Shown piece after piece: positions 20,291 to 31,900 of a stretch of 64,000 nucleotides of DNA (positions are counted from its first letter, which is position 1; each line of letters opens with the position of its first letter). This stretch comes from Blasia pusilla (lineage: Eukaryota > Marchantiophyta > Marchantiopsida > Blasiales). Both the position numbers and the translations under genes were made by a program. The stretch spans positions 61,504,001 to 61,568,000 of the forward strand of contig CM114271.1 in the NCBI GenBank assembly GCA_050084515.1. Direction: 5' to 3'. The notes under the pieces are model-generated. The model ran no database searches, was not told the origin of the DNA, and saw only the letters and a program-made list of their open reading frames with translations.

Positions 20291-20717
20291 CTAATATTTA
20301 GGCTTGCCCTAGCATGGGCGGGGCAGATCACTTTGTCTTTGGGCTTGGGGTGATCTCACTGGCGAGGACATGAGTGAACTTAGTGACACGATTAAGTTGA
20401 ATACCAGCGACCCAAAAGTAGTATGACTTGTCAACCAGGTAATTATAGGAGATGCTTACAAGTAGTGAGCAAATGAAGTGTTAGGTTGTAGATTCACTTT
20501 ACTTATTTGATAGGTTAGATTAGTTCTATAGAACGGATCTAGGCTTATCAAAGTGGAGATGGTAAGTGTTGCAAGTGACAGCCTAAGACCTAAGCTAAAA
20601 AGAGGAATTACGGATTAGCTACTAGAATGCAATTCGGTGTCAAGGGGTTAGCTTCCCAGAACTTCACATTAAAAAGATTTGCGTTGATGAGGACATCAAT
20701 GTCTAAAGAGGGATGAG
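20291..20717. other. Spacer without recognised feature
   Basis: Moderately AT-rich, no long frame and no match to the families in this window. Confidence 0.5.
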
Positions 20718-21729
20718 CGTCGCGACCCTCATAACCAAACAAACGCCAAGTAGAACATCAGAACTTAGCGGGCTCATGATAGGATGCTTGCGCTTTGGAG
20801 AGTTCTCTTCGAAAAGTCCAAGAGATGAAACATGCAAATAGAGTTTGTGCGTTTCATGCATTTACAATTGCGATGAGGAAACCTGGACCTAATATGAACC
20901 AAGATTTGAGATGAGTCAAGTCTATGAAGGTTGGTTGCCAAAGAGGTGAGAACCGGATTTGGAACACGACTAGCTACCATTTGGGGTTTTGACTAGATTT
21001 TTGGACCAACACATTTAGTCCCAAGATACGTTTGATACAAGTAAGGTGGCGTTGGAAAGATTATGAAAAGTTGGTTCTAATGCACCAAAGATCTTAGAAG
21101 ACGCACAAGCAAAGGTTGAGATATTGACTCGAAACGATTGTACAGGGAGTTGGGTTGAGGACCAAAAAGAGACGCCAACTATCTTTTCCCTAAAGTTAGG
21201 GGGAGGGTTGGAATCCCTAGAAGTACTAGGAAGGGGAAGTGTCTCCAAGGATTCTTGGGACCTAAATCCCACCTTGGGGCTCCAGAGGCCAACTTAAGGG
21301 CAGGGAATGGAACGAGAGTTTCGTGTTGGGACTCAGAACCCAAACTTCATCCAAGGGAGTGGATCTCCAAAGCCACACTTGAATTCCAACTTGCGACTCA
21401 TTTTAGTGAGTCTGAGCTAGGGACTCATTGGAGGTCCATTGGATAGTTGGGATCGTCATGCGTACAAATGTTGTTTGAGGTTCCTAGACGGACCATAAAG
21501 TGTGTCCCAAGTCTTGAGAGACTTTCCCGTGTTGTAAAGCGAGAAACTAAGAAGGTTGAGCTTGATGAGACGCCGAGTTGAGACCTTAGTGAGTTAGAGC
21601 GCTGATAGAACCAGACTCGACTAACGTGAGCGCTTGTTTGGATGCAGATCAGCAGTGAGAGCATGTCCTACAGAAGGCACGCTTCCACAATCATAAAGAT
21701 TTACATTCAAGGACAGTAGGCGCACGACA
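20718..21729 (-). repeat. Diverged solo LTR, family C, copy C3
   Basis: The reverse complement aligns end to end with C1 and C2. It starts TGTCGTGCGCC...TACTGTCCTTGAATGT and ends GTTATGAGGGTCGCGACG. Divergence is clearly greater than between C1 and C2. No target duplication is readable (ATGAG versus ACCAT), so the insertion is older. Confidence 0.7.
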
Positions 21730-22503
21730 ACCATTGTCCTTCTTACCTTGTAACTCAAACCTCACATTATGACATTGGGTTTGGCTTGACACTAGTAAAA
21801 GAGAGTTATGGAGTGTGAATGTGAGTTAATATTCTAGTTGATTCTAATAGGAGAGCTTTTTGGTACATAATCCTGTATATATTTGTAGTCCATGATTGAA
21901 TGTGGTGTCCCTTTTTATTAATGTGTGTGCATGTATGAGTGATATGTATGGGCATGACGAAGCTGAAGGAAAGAGGACGCATTTCAAGACGAGGCAACTC
22001 ATATTGAGAGATCGAGCTCTCTCCTTGTTCCACTTCGATTTGGGGCTCCTAGTTGGGGCGTTAAAAATACTTAGTATGGATCCCTTATTACGTGGGATGG
22101 GATGTATCAATCAATGAGTAGAAGTAGGTTAGTAAAGACGAGGAGAAAAGAATGAGAGGACTCACATAAATGAGTAGACATGAGAAGACTCAATATTGTG
22201 AGTATCCAAACGAATATAGTACTAACCTACTTCCTATATGAGCACTCATGTGCTTTCATACAAGTTGAATATGAACACAAATATGGCCACAAGAAGAACT
22301 TAGAACACAAAACTGATTCTCAAAGTTGATACCTTAGAAAAGTGAAAAAAGGAAACCCACTCTTGGGCCCACATCTCCCTAGTGATCCTATGACCATAGG
22401 GTAGGTCCAAGTGACCCCTCCCTCCAAGCCACCTGGCGGCTGGCCAAACAATAATCTTTAGAGGCAGTCATGCATGTAGTGGCCTAGCAGGCAGTCCAGC
22501 TGA
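21730..22503. other. Spacer without recognised feature
   Basis: AT-rich, only short chance frames. No repeat or RNA gene seen. Confidence 0.45.
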
Positions 22504-22640
22504 GCTCCCATTTGTCCCTACTCTCATGTGCTGGAGAGTTTCAGATCAGCTCCCATTTGTCCCCACTCTCATGTGCTGGAGAGTTTCAGATAGCTCCCAT
22601 TTGTCCCCACTCTCATGTTGTGGAGAGTTTCAGATCTGGA
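22504..22640. repeat. Three tandem 45-bp units
   Basis: Unit GCTCCCATTTGTCCCCACTC plus TCATGTGCTGGAGAGTTTCAGAT occurs three times, 93-98% identical. The last unit has TTGTGG for GTGCTGG. Confidence 0.85.
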
Positions 22641-22769
22641 AGGCTAGAAATCTGGGACCACTGCTCCACACTCCATAGTCCAGACTGCAGAGAGAGGTGG
22701 GTGCCTTTCCATTCGTGCCATGATGAGTCTATCCTTTCCCAGCAGAGGTCGGATCAGATGTTCTTTCGG

Positions 22770-23335
22770 GTGATCACACTGTGGTTTGTGGAGGTGGGTT
22801 TCGAAGCATGGTGATCGATGGGCTGTGGAACAGAAGGTAGGGGACAAGAGTTCGTGAGCCCATCTGAGGGTCGTAAAGGGGGGGGTTGACGGATCTGTTG
22901 TATTCGAGCTTGGAATCTTTTCTTTGAGTGTTCTCACGAGGGCCTTCGTGTCGTCTGGCTTTCAAGCGTTGTGATCCATGGGCTGTGGAATGGAAGGTCT
23001 GGGCGGAGAGTTCGTGAGGGGCCCATCTGAGGGTCGGTAGGAGGGTGGGAAGGTACGAATCGGTTGTATTCGAGCTTGGAATGTTTTTTTTTGTAACTTC
23101 TCACACTGGGGCTTGTGGAGTCGGGTTTCTAAGCGTGGCAATCGACGGGCTTTGAAACGGAATGGCTGTGAAAGGAAATTCGTGAGACCATCCGAGGGAA
23201 GAGTGGAGCTTGGAATCTTTTATGTAGTGCTCACTCTGGGGTTTGTGGAATCCCATTTCCAAGCGTGCTCATCGAACGGAAGGGCTGTAACAAGATTTCG
23301 TGAGCCGTTATGAGGGTCGAAAGGAAGGAGGGAAG
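22770..23335. repeat. Four degenerate tandem units of about 130-165 bp
   Basis: Units start near 22775, 22930, 23100 and 23228. Shared words are GGTTTGTGGA, TTCCAAGCGT-like, GGGCTGTGGAA, TTCGTGAGCCCATC, GAGGGTCG and TATTCGAGCTTGGAAT. The third and fourth units are shortened. No coding pattern. Confidence 0.7.
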
Positions 23336-23742
23336 GTGAGGATCTGTTCTATTCGAGCATCGAATCGGTCGACCTGCTGCTTCGATTCCTCGCGAGTCGA
23401 CCCTCTTGTCGAGCTCAGGAATCGATCCTCCAGAATCCTGAACCGGCACGACTCTTTCTCTCTTCGATCATCAGTCGAAGATCCGCACTCGCCTTCTGGC
23501 GACGTTCCCCAGCGTCTCCATACCCGGACTGGCTCCCCACCCGACCGGCCATTCGGTTCCACTTCGGCTTCCTCCAGAACTTCCTCCGCTCTGCGCTCTA
23601 TCGATTCTCGTTCGCGCGTGTCGATCTCGGAAATGTTGGGCCTTCTGACGAAGTCGCTTGCGGTCGAAGTCGGGATCTTCGCCGAAGCGATGGCCCGAAT
23701 TTTCTGAATCTGCCGATGCGGCGAGTTCGCTAAGGCCGGACG

Positions 23743-24483
23743 ATGCCGAGGGGAGACCCGACCGACGGGAGGAACACCGCTCCGACTCCACGGCATCGAA
23801 ATTCGATCCTACAGACGCCGACCCTCCAGGACGCCCGCCATCGCCCGAAACAAGGCAGAAGCTCCAGCAGTTGGGATGCTGCCGTCGAATACTCCCGTTC
23901 GATTCCCACCCCTCGATCGAACCCGCATTCCCCCGCCTTCCCCCGCCAGAAAAAGCACGATTCGGAAGACCCCTCCCGGAACCCACCCGATCGCCACCCA
24001 GCAAGCTCCCGTCGCCTGATCCCAATCGATGACGCCCACGCCGAAGAAGCACCCCCTCCCACCTCCACATCCTCATCGATCGCTCGACCGGAACGCCGAA
24101 CGGCCCCGTCTCGCATTCCCCGAAGCTTGGAGGTCCGGCTTGCCCTTCGAATGGCGAGCAAGCAGAATCTGACTCGCAGATTCGTCGACCTCATGGTCCT
24201 GCAGACTCTGCAAGACGAGGGCCGCGCGCTGTCGATCGTCAGGGCTCCGGCCGATGTGTATAGGATGAAGAATAAGGACTATCTTCTGAGGGTCAAGTTC
24301 ACTCTCAATACCGAACCCCCCCCTTCTGCTGCTGCTGCCGATGGGGGTACCCTTTCGGATTACCTGGCGGAGGTGAAAGCCACCGCGAGGCTGTTCCAGT
24401 TCAAGGCCAAGCAGAGCGTGTTCAAGCTGAGGGGAGTGGTGTCCCAGTGTATGCTCATTCGCGCCAGAGCCGATTCGATTTGA
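23743..24483 (+). CDS. Unrecognised GC-rich ORF (possible small host gene)
   Basis: A 246-codon frame in a GC-rich island. Residues 1-135 are Pro/Ser/Arg-rich, low complexity and probably not conserved protein. From an in-frame ATG at 24151 the frame reads MASKQNLTRRFVDLMVLQTL, EGRALSIVRAPADVYRMKNK, YLLRVKFTL, then a PPPSAAAADGG loop and YLAEVKATARLFQFKAKQSV. It looks like a real folded domain of about 110 residues with alternating helices and strands. I do not recognise it. Frames on the opposite strand over 23471-24076 are Gly/Arg-rich shadows. An extra exon beyond 24450 is possible (GTGGTG-type donors). No neighbours suggest a role. Confidence 0.4.
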   Translation: MPRGDPTDGRNTAPTPRHRNSILQTPTLQDARHRPKQGRSSSSWDAAVEYSRSIPTPRSNPHSPAFPRQKKHDSEDPSRNPPDRHPASSRRLIPIDDAHAEEAPPPTSTSSSIARPERRTAPSRIPRSLEVRLALRMASKQNLTRRFVDLMVLQTLQDEGRALSIVRAPADVYRMKNKDYLLRVKFTLNTEPPPSAAAADGGTLSDYLAEVKATARLFQFKAKQSVFKLRGVVSQCMLIRARADSI

Positions 24484-24546
24484 TTCGATGAGTGTGTAGG
24501 GTGGGTGGTTCGAGCCAGAGCCGATTCGATTCGATTCGATTCGAGG
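24466..24546. repeat. GATTC microsatellite
   Basis: Runs of CGATTCGATT around 24470-24498 and 24520-24545 (pentamer GATTC, up to five units), directly after the preceding ORF. Confidence 0.8.
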
Positions 24547-24549
24547 AAA

Positions 24550-25227
24550 GGAATGCGTGTCTAGATGATCACTGGCACTTCGCGGCGTTGCTACGGTGGG
24601 CTTCGATGGATGGCTGGGTTGCTGCACTCGTGATGCTTGGGAGAGTTCGGATGATGCTGTGAAGGGTGCTGTTTTGATCGATTGTATGTCGTGAGAGGGA
24701 GTCGGAGCCGGGCTGATGTTGGAATGATTCGTTGGGGTTACCGATGATTTCGTCGACCGGCCTCACTCATCCTAGCTTCCCTCGATTGTGCCAGCGATGT
24801 CGGTCAGGGGTTGAATCGAAAGGGCTCCGATCGAAACGTGCTAGAATCTCTTCCCCATTCGATTCTTGAACTTTCTGGCTGCTTGGCTGCTCCTGGACAT
24901 TTAAGTCGTCGAAAGGCAAGTTCGACTCCGCCATTGCCTGGCATCAATCGCCAGCGAGCGGTTGATCATATTGACGGGAATTCGAAGAACAGAGTGCAGT
25001 AGAGTTTTTCACTCTGCCTGGTTCCGTTCTGTTTCGGATCCCGAAATGTTTCAAGAATCAGGTGCTTACTCAACAACAACAAACACCGAAAATCTCATTT
25101 ATCTGCGCCTATGTATTCTGTGACACTTCTCTCTTGCCACTTTCCTCAGTCAGAATCGATTTGCAGGCCTTGTTGCCATCCCAGGGACCGGTTTTGGGAC
25201 ATGCGACGGCTTACTTCGATCGTCCTA
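24550..25227. other. Spacer, no recognised feature
   Basis: Only short frames. Scattered GATTCGA words as in neighbouring DNA. No gene supported. Confidence 0.4.
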
Positions 25228-25660
25228 TGGTGCCACGGAATCGAAGGGGGAATGTATTCTATCTATACTTTCACGAGACCATAGTGTCTTCATTTGTAAG
25301 AACCTCCTTTGCTCCTCGGAATCGAAGTGCAGAATCTATGCTACTAAGAGAGCATAGTTTCTTGATTTGTGAGAACCTCCTTGCTCCCGGGAATCGAAGT
25401 GGAGAATCTATATTCTTAAGAGAGCATACTTTCTGGAGTCGACGAAGGGCCTCCTTGTTTGATGAAGGGTTGTAGGGTGAAAATGGTTTAGGTGGATCTT
25501 GTTGTAGTTTTCTGAATACTAAAACTCTCCTTGTTTGACGAAGGGTTGTAGGGTAACAATGGTGGTTTACTTGGCTCTTGGTATAGTGCCAGAATCGAAA
25601 TGGAGATTCTCTACTAATAATAGTGGATAACGTCTGCCTACTGCTTGACACCAAGCTCTG
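25228..25660. repeat. Tandem units of about 75 bp followed by a second duplicated block
   Basis: Three units (about 25228-25302, 25303-25377, 25378-25440) share GGAATCGAAGTGGAGAATCT, AGAGAGCATA and TTGTGAGAACCTCCTTGCTC. Then CCTCCTTGTTTGATGAAGGG / TTGTAGGGT occurs at about 25449 and again at about 25527. Confidence 0.75.
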
Positions 25661-25699
25661 GCTAGGAGATGTTTTTCCTAGCTAGGGGGAATGAAACAT

Positions 25700-26100
25700 A
25701 TTCAATTCACTTCTAGCAATTCTTTACTCAGAGCATAGCACGGGGCTCTATTGTAACCCTGAAGTCGGAACCAAAATCATTTGTGGGATCTAACTATTCT
25801 GACCAAGACACCCGATATCGATACAAAAGAACGAAAATCATTTGAGGGAGCAAACGAATCTTTTGCCAATTCACTCCTGGGATACATAGCACGGAGCTCT
25901 GCACTCATGGTTGCTGATTATTACCATGTCCTCTGTGACGAGCTTGGAACCAAAAAATCTAACGAATCCTGTGATCGAAAATCATATGTGGGCTCTAGCC
26001 ACTCTGGCCAAGACAACCGACATCGATAGAAAAGAAGGAGAATCATACGTGGGATTTAACTATTTTCGCCATGATAGCCGATGTCGATTCAAAAGACGGA
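25700..26100. repeat. Degenerate repeats with GAAAATCATTTG and CCGATATCGATA words
   Basis: Segments near 25766-25850 and 25950-26095 repeat the series: AAATCAT-TGTGGG, AACTATTCTGACCAAGACA, then CCGACATCGAT and AAAAGA. No coding support. Confidence 0.5.
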
Positions 26101-26240
26101 GTTCGTGTTGCTGAGCACGAAACTGATTTTCTTGAAGATTCCTCACATGTAAACGCAGGAATTCGGTCCTATGTGTTTGCTTCGGAAGTTAGGCAACAAG
26201 TTTTCAAACCTCCGTTCGGGAAAATTACTATGTTGGACCT

Positions 26241-26317
26241 TTCACTCGAACTGAATTCGAGTGAGAGGTCAAGCATTGAGCTTGAGCTTATCGGCATGCA
26301 GATAAGCTCAAGCTCAA
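26241..26317. repeat. Two adjacent perfect hairpins
   Basis: First, 9-bp arms TCACTCGAA/TTCGAGTGA at 26241-26263. Second, perfect 17-bp arms (26276-26292 and 26301-26317, TTGAGCTTGAGCTTATC and its complement) around an 8-base loop GGCATGCA. They lie within a 214-codon frame (26071-26715) that I do not otherwise support as a gene. Confidence 0.8.
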
Positions 26318-26319
26318 GC

Positions 26320-27526
26320 ATTGACCACGAGATGACCCTTCCTCATTCGGTACACCGATCGAATGGCATCGAATCACCCCATGTGCGCCCTAGCTCGGTC
26401 GAGGTCACCGAAAACCAATCGGCCATTGCGATTCTGGGCAATGCTCCAGAGCCATGGACGTCGCCCTTGCAGGCCACCCGTGGAGCGGTTGGTTTCTTCG
26501 AGGTGCAACCGTATGGAGCTAAATGTGGAGGATCGTTCCATTTCACCCATGGCTTTTGTTACGATGTGATCGATGTTTTTCCCGATCCGTTCTCACTTCA
26601 GCAGGGATCGTCAGCTCGGAAGGCAACAGCGCGAATCCCGAAACCTTCGCGATCGAGATGTTTCATCTCCTCTTCGATTGTGAGACCGCGACGTTGCATT
26701 CCTGGAATTATGTGATTGCGATTCGATGTCTAGAGCACGGGCCCATCATTGCAGTCGGCGAGGAATTGAGGTGATCTTAGCGACCGTAGAGCTGTCGACT
26801 GGCGCTTCCGATTTCGTAACACGATCTGCGGCAAGCGCAGATTAATACAGCCGCAGTGATCGTATCATGTCGGGCCGAATGGTTTCGAATGCCACCATCA
26901 GCGTTCGATAGTGGCCGTCTGTCCGGACGAGGGATAGATCTGTGGGTGAGCTGAGTGCTCAATGGATGAGACGATTCGGGGCCGGAATCGTCACTCCAAA
27001 CGAGAAATGCTCAGTGCTTTTTGAGATCTTGGATACAAAAAAGTATTCTTATTAGAAGTCACATCCAGTTCTGCTACAAGAGATATTACAAAACTTGCAA
27101 AACACTCAGAAACTAAAATGAAGAACGATAGAGTCCACCCAACACTAACACGAAACTCTCCAACAAAGGCCCTCTTGATTCTCTAGAGACCTGATAATTC
27201 ATCCAATCACTTCTCGGTCAAGAAGACCAGCCCATCATCATCTTATCGAGTAAGAAGTGATCGAAAAGGTCTACTTGAGTCAGATCAACCTCTGGTCACT
27301 CTTCGAGAGTCAGTTTCACATTCCTTTATTCTCCTCTCAATCACCCTTAGATCAATCGAACCCGACCAATATATCGATCAGACTCGTGTAAAACTCCACC
27401 CATATAAAACTATATCAATACCGAATAAACATATTTATATAAAGTTGTGATTAGATTGGAGATCGGCAGAATTAATCAAAACCACTGCGCACACACCAGT
27501 TAGCCTCCTACGATGTGACTTATGAA
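26320..27526. other. Spacer without a supported gene
   Basis: Short overlapping frames on both strands, none with a recognisable domain. AT content rises after 27000. Confidence 0.4.
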
Positions 27527-27558
27527 ACGTAACGTAACGAAACGAAACGAAACGAACT
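27527..27558. repeat. AACG microsatellite
   Basis: GTAACGTAACGAAACGAAAC and similar, about six AACG-type units. Confidence 0.8.
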
Positions 27559-27559
27559 A

Positions 27560-28700
27560 ATGCCTCCGGTCAGAACGATGATGCTGATCGAATTTACGAG
27601 GACGTCAAGCTCAGCGTCCAGCCAGCCGTGCGTTCCAGAAGCCCATAATGTGGCAGTGGTGACGAGTTGGAGCCATGTGCACAGATACGGTTCTGGAGGT
27701 GAGGGACGCCACTACAGCGGTTCGAATTCGAACGCAAAGAGCCCCGTCGGCTGATGGTGAGAGGCCCGCGTTCGCACGAATATCGTGCGGTTTTCCGTGT
27801 TCGAACCAGCCGTCCCCGTCGACAGGTGAGCGTAGAAGCAGCAGAGCGAGCAAGCTTCTGAGATGCCAGAGGGACTACTTCATCGATCTCCCCTCCACCT
27901 TCCAGATCTAGCGATGCACTCGAGATTGCGTTTCTCACCCATCGACCTGTGATGGTTCGCATCGACGTGTGGAACGCTTGGAGTTCGAAAGGAGTCGCCC
28001 CTGCAGACGTGTTACCTCGATCTACGGCTCAGAATTTGCTACTTGAGAGGGAGAAACGATCACCCTTCGAAGGTCTACGATCCAGCTAGGTCTCGTAGGC
28101 TTTGGGATCATCTGATCGATGCTCATCAACGGAATCGAGAATCGATTAGCTGCTCTCGATCCACCGAGGTTGAGCCCTCCTCGTCAGGTATCAGGAGAAC
28201 ATAAATATCTCCCCGATGAGGATCATAAGAACTTGCACTGGAAGTGGATGCAGAGGGCCTGGAGCACTCGAGCGCATTGGCAAGCTCTGAATTGTGGTGG
28301 CCCATCGAGGAGCCTTAGCTAGAACTCGACCGAATCGCAGGTGTGGGTACGTTAGCTATGGGTAATCATCAAATCGTACTTTGTGGGTGCAAATATTAGA
28401 TTTATATAATAGAATCGAAACAAAGGCGGTTCCTTTCCTCACCCGATTCCTCGATGACGACCGTCATCGGTACCAGAGGAAAAAAATCCGATATATAGAT
28501 GGGAGTAAATTCGAACATCAAGCCATAGGTCTTGAATTACAACTACGAGTGTCCCAGCTTCACCACATGGTGGATCTATAGACATACCCAGCTCCACTAC
28601 GTCCTCGCGCACTCCTACGAATTGTCTGAAAATATTTGATGCAAGAAGCATTAGGCTTGCAAGGGATTTTGGGATTTTCAAACATCTAGGGTGGGGAGCT
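27560..28700. other. 5' flank of the GH9 gene
   Basis: No conserved ORF. Presumed promoter and 5' UTR lie near its right end. No clear TATA box close to the ATG; AATATT and GATTTATATAATAG words occur about 300 bases upstream (near 28390-28410). Confidence 0.35.
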
Positions 28701-28901
28701 ATGGAGAGGAGGTGGGTTTGGTTATATTTGATGCTTCTTTCGAGGTCGCTGGTTGGAGTGACGCGAGCAGATTACGATTACAAGAAGGCTCTGGAGTTGG
28801 GTTTCTACTTTTTCGAGGCGCAAAGATCTGGTTATCTGCCTGCGTCTGAAAGAGTCGATTGGCGTGCCAACTCTGGCCTCAACGATGGCAAGGAAGAAGG
28901 G
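28701..28901 (+). CDS. GH9 gene exon 1
   Basis: 67 codons: signal peptide, then [20 protein letters not shown] and GLNDGKEEG. Donor GGG/GTACGT. The ATG is the first in frame and gives a full signal peptide. Confidence 0.92.
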
Positions 28902-31900
28902 GTACGTACTTGTATAATTCTGGCCCCATAAGCTTCTCAAATGGAGTTTCCTCTGGGCATACAAATCGGAATCATCCACATACTCTTGAGCATGCTCGAG
29001 TTTCAGATGGGTGAATGGCAATAATCGATGCACGCAGTGATTCGTCGATACTCTAGATTGGTGCAAATCTGGTTTCATCTATTATGCATACATAAGAAGA
29101 CATTGTTCCGATTTCTTCATTTTACACTCACCTTTAATCGTAAGAACTCGGAGGCCTTCTTCAGTTGAGATCCAGGAGAAATCAGTATTGAAGCACCAAT
29201 TAGGATCACGATTTCGACTTTTCGATCACTTCCAGACATCATGGGAGAACTTTGTGCATCGCTGGTAGAACCAAACAGATCTGTACATGTTAGTGTGAGG
29301 TGTATGATGATTGTGGTATCGGTACACCTCCCTCCTCAGTAACGTTTTCGGTCATCATGAAAATGGCTCGGGCTGCTGGTTATCATGAGGACTTCTGTTG
29401 CTGCGGAGGAGGATATGAACTGAACTGCTTACGGAGATTCTAGAGAGGAGATCGTAAACATCGGTTGCAGCTCTTGAGAGAGGAAAATCTGCAAGCGAAT
29501 TCGTCGACTTTGTAAACTGCACACTCTACTTTCTGTGTGATTTCGATCGAGCTGCTATGAAGGGCTTTGATTGTTTGTAGTTTCCAGGAGTGCACTGCGA
29601 ATCCTTGGCGATCATGAGTTTCGAAAGGGCTCAGGGGAACTAGTTTCGGTGCCTTCTGGATCTCCTTATTGAGGGGAACTTTGGGGTCGCCAATGGAAAC
29701 TGAAAATCAAAGGCGATTTCGAGTTTCCATTCGTCCATGAAACCTCTCAAACGAACCAGAGTTTCGAATTCTCCGACTATTCGAAGTGCGTGCGGATACG
29801 AACCCCAAGAAGAATCCCAAAAATTCTCGTAGGATTTCGCGATGAGTTGCATCCTCTTGAGATCTCGGCAGATCTGCTAGCACCTGCCATCTGTGTAATC
29901 GATCCTCCACAATAATAATGTCACGATAAATATGCGCAGGTCGATCTGGTGGGAGGCTACTACGACGCTGGAGACAACGTCAAATTCCAGCTGCCGATGG
30001 CGTTCACAATCACCACCCTTTCGTGGAGCGTCATCGAATATGGGGCTGAGCTGCAGAATATGGGCCAGCAACAACACGCTCTCGATTGCATCAAATGGGG
30101 CACCGACTACTTCATCAAAGCGCACCCGGAGCCCAACGTCCTGTGGGTGGAGGTATACACCTTAATTCGGCCCATTCGATGAATCGTCTTGTAAATAGAT
30201 GATGAATCTCCTTTCATAGGGATATTCCAAAGGTAGAGTGAGCATTCGTCTCACCATCTCATATCGCCGAATCACTTAACACACCTATTGTTGTTGTCAC
30301 TTCGATCCGTCCTGAACTTTAACATCGGATACTAACGGTCTCCCTCACGCTCGAACGTTGTTAGTGCCGGCGAGTTCTTAGACGATTGCTTCAGCACTTC
30401 AGATTTTCGCCCTAAGCACCGGATTTGCGAAGATGTTCTGGGCACACTTCGTCCGACGTCATGTATGTCGATGAATTCTCACGACCTTCGATCCAGAGAG
30501 AATTCTGGGTGGAGTAACCGGCTGGAAGAATATGGCTTTTATTAATCGGGAGCCACCAGATTTCACGAGCAGTGAGATAGCTAGAGGGTCGAAGGTAGAG
30601 ATGCAAATGCAAGCAACCACAGGGCAGATGCGTCGAGCTTTGAATAGTGTGGATGCAGTCTGAGGGGAGAGAGGGAAATGCTGAGTGTCAGTGCGTCTAT
30701 AGATTAATATATCTTACCTCGATCTCCATACATTCCGAACTTCGACAATATCGACCTACAGATTTTGAGGCAACCGATGATGAAGAAGGTAATCAGGAGC
30801 CGATGTCAGATGTTGTAGCCATGAGGCTAAAAATTTAGGGTGTAGCATTTGGCTGCAATGGGTACCGTAGTGGCCCGGGAATATCCTCTCGAAATCAAGA
30901 AATCTAGTGAGCCTTGAGCTCCAGTGATTGAATGCATCTCGTCCTTGTCGATTGAACCTACTGGGTTCATGAATTGGATGTGGTCATCTCCCAATTCTTT
31001 CGTGATGGGTGCAATTTCTGGTGCTATGGGCACGCACTTTTTGTGGGGAAAAAGCACTTCTGGATAAAACCCCAAATGGAAATGCAAAGTGGAAGCCGAA
31101 AAAAACCACGAAGAGATGTGCACTCCACAACCAACTCGTCACTTGATTATATGATCAGCTCCAGAGTCTAGAGGAGTCAAAAACATATAATCTAGTCAGA
31201 TTACACTACGTCGAATCATATGATTAGCTCTAGAGAGGTCTAAAGCATCTAACCTAGTTCGATTTTATGATCTGAAGGATACATCAATAGACACAATCAG
31301 AAGTGCTCACCAATAGAAACAATCGTTCTTACCACCAGAATGCATGCGAAGCTCGCAATGATGGTAGCAACGAATCCGAATCTGGATCTGGATCGGTTCC
31401 CAGTCGATGGATACATATGCATGAGTTCGAAACGACTTTCAGAGATGTTGATACTTGCACAACTCTCGTTCTCTGAATCCTTGTCCACTCGATCTCCTTC
31501 GGTCGATTGTCCCAATCGCCATCGGATGAAAGAGTTTGCTGAATGAGCTTGAAATCGAACGCTTGCAGGTTGGAGATGGTGACTCCGACCACAGCTGCTG
31601 GCAGAGGCCCGAGGATATGACCACCCCTCGAAAAGCATGGAAGATCGACGCCAGCAATCCTGGATCTGAAGTAGCAGCGGAGACTGCTGCGGCTATGGCC
31701 GCAGCCTCGATCGTCTTCAGAGCCTCGAATTCGGGATACGCCGCCTCATTGCTGTACCATGCTAAGCAGGTGCGATTTGGGCACATATGCTTTATTTCTT
31801 GCACTGCTCTGGCCTTTCGGGAAGCAGAATGTTGTGAAATGGGTAGAGAAACCAGACTTGAGAAGAATCTGTCCAGGAGCTGTTGAAGAGAAGGTAGCAA

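Noticed and set aside
23471-24076. 201-codon minus-strand frame, Gly/Arg rich
   Set aside because: Antisense shadow of a GC-rich region with low-complexity composition; the plus-strand frame has more domain-like sequence.
26071-26715. 214-codon plus-strand frame as a gene
   Set aside because: Composition uneven, contains the palindromic hairpins, no recognisable domain and no splice-supported extension.
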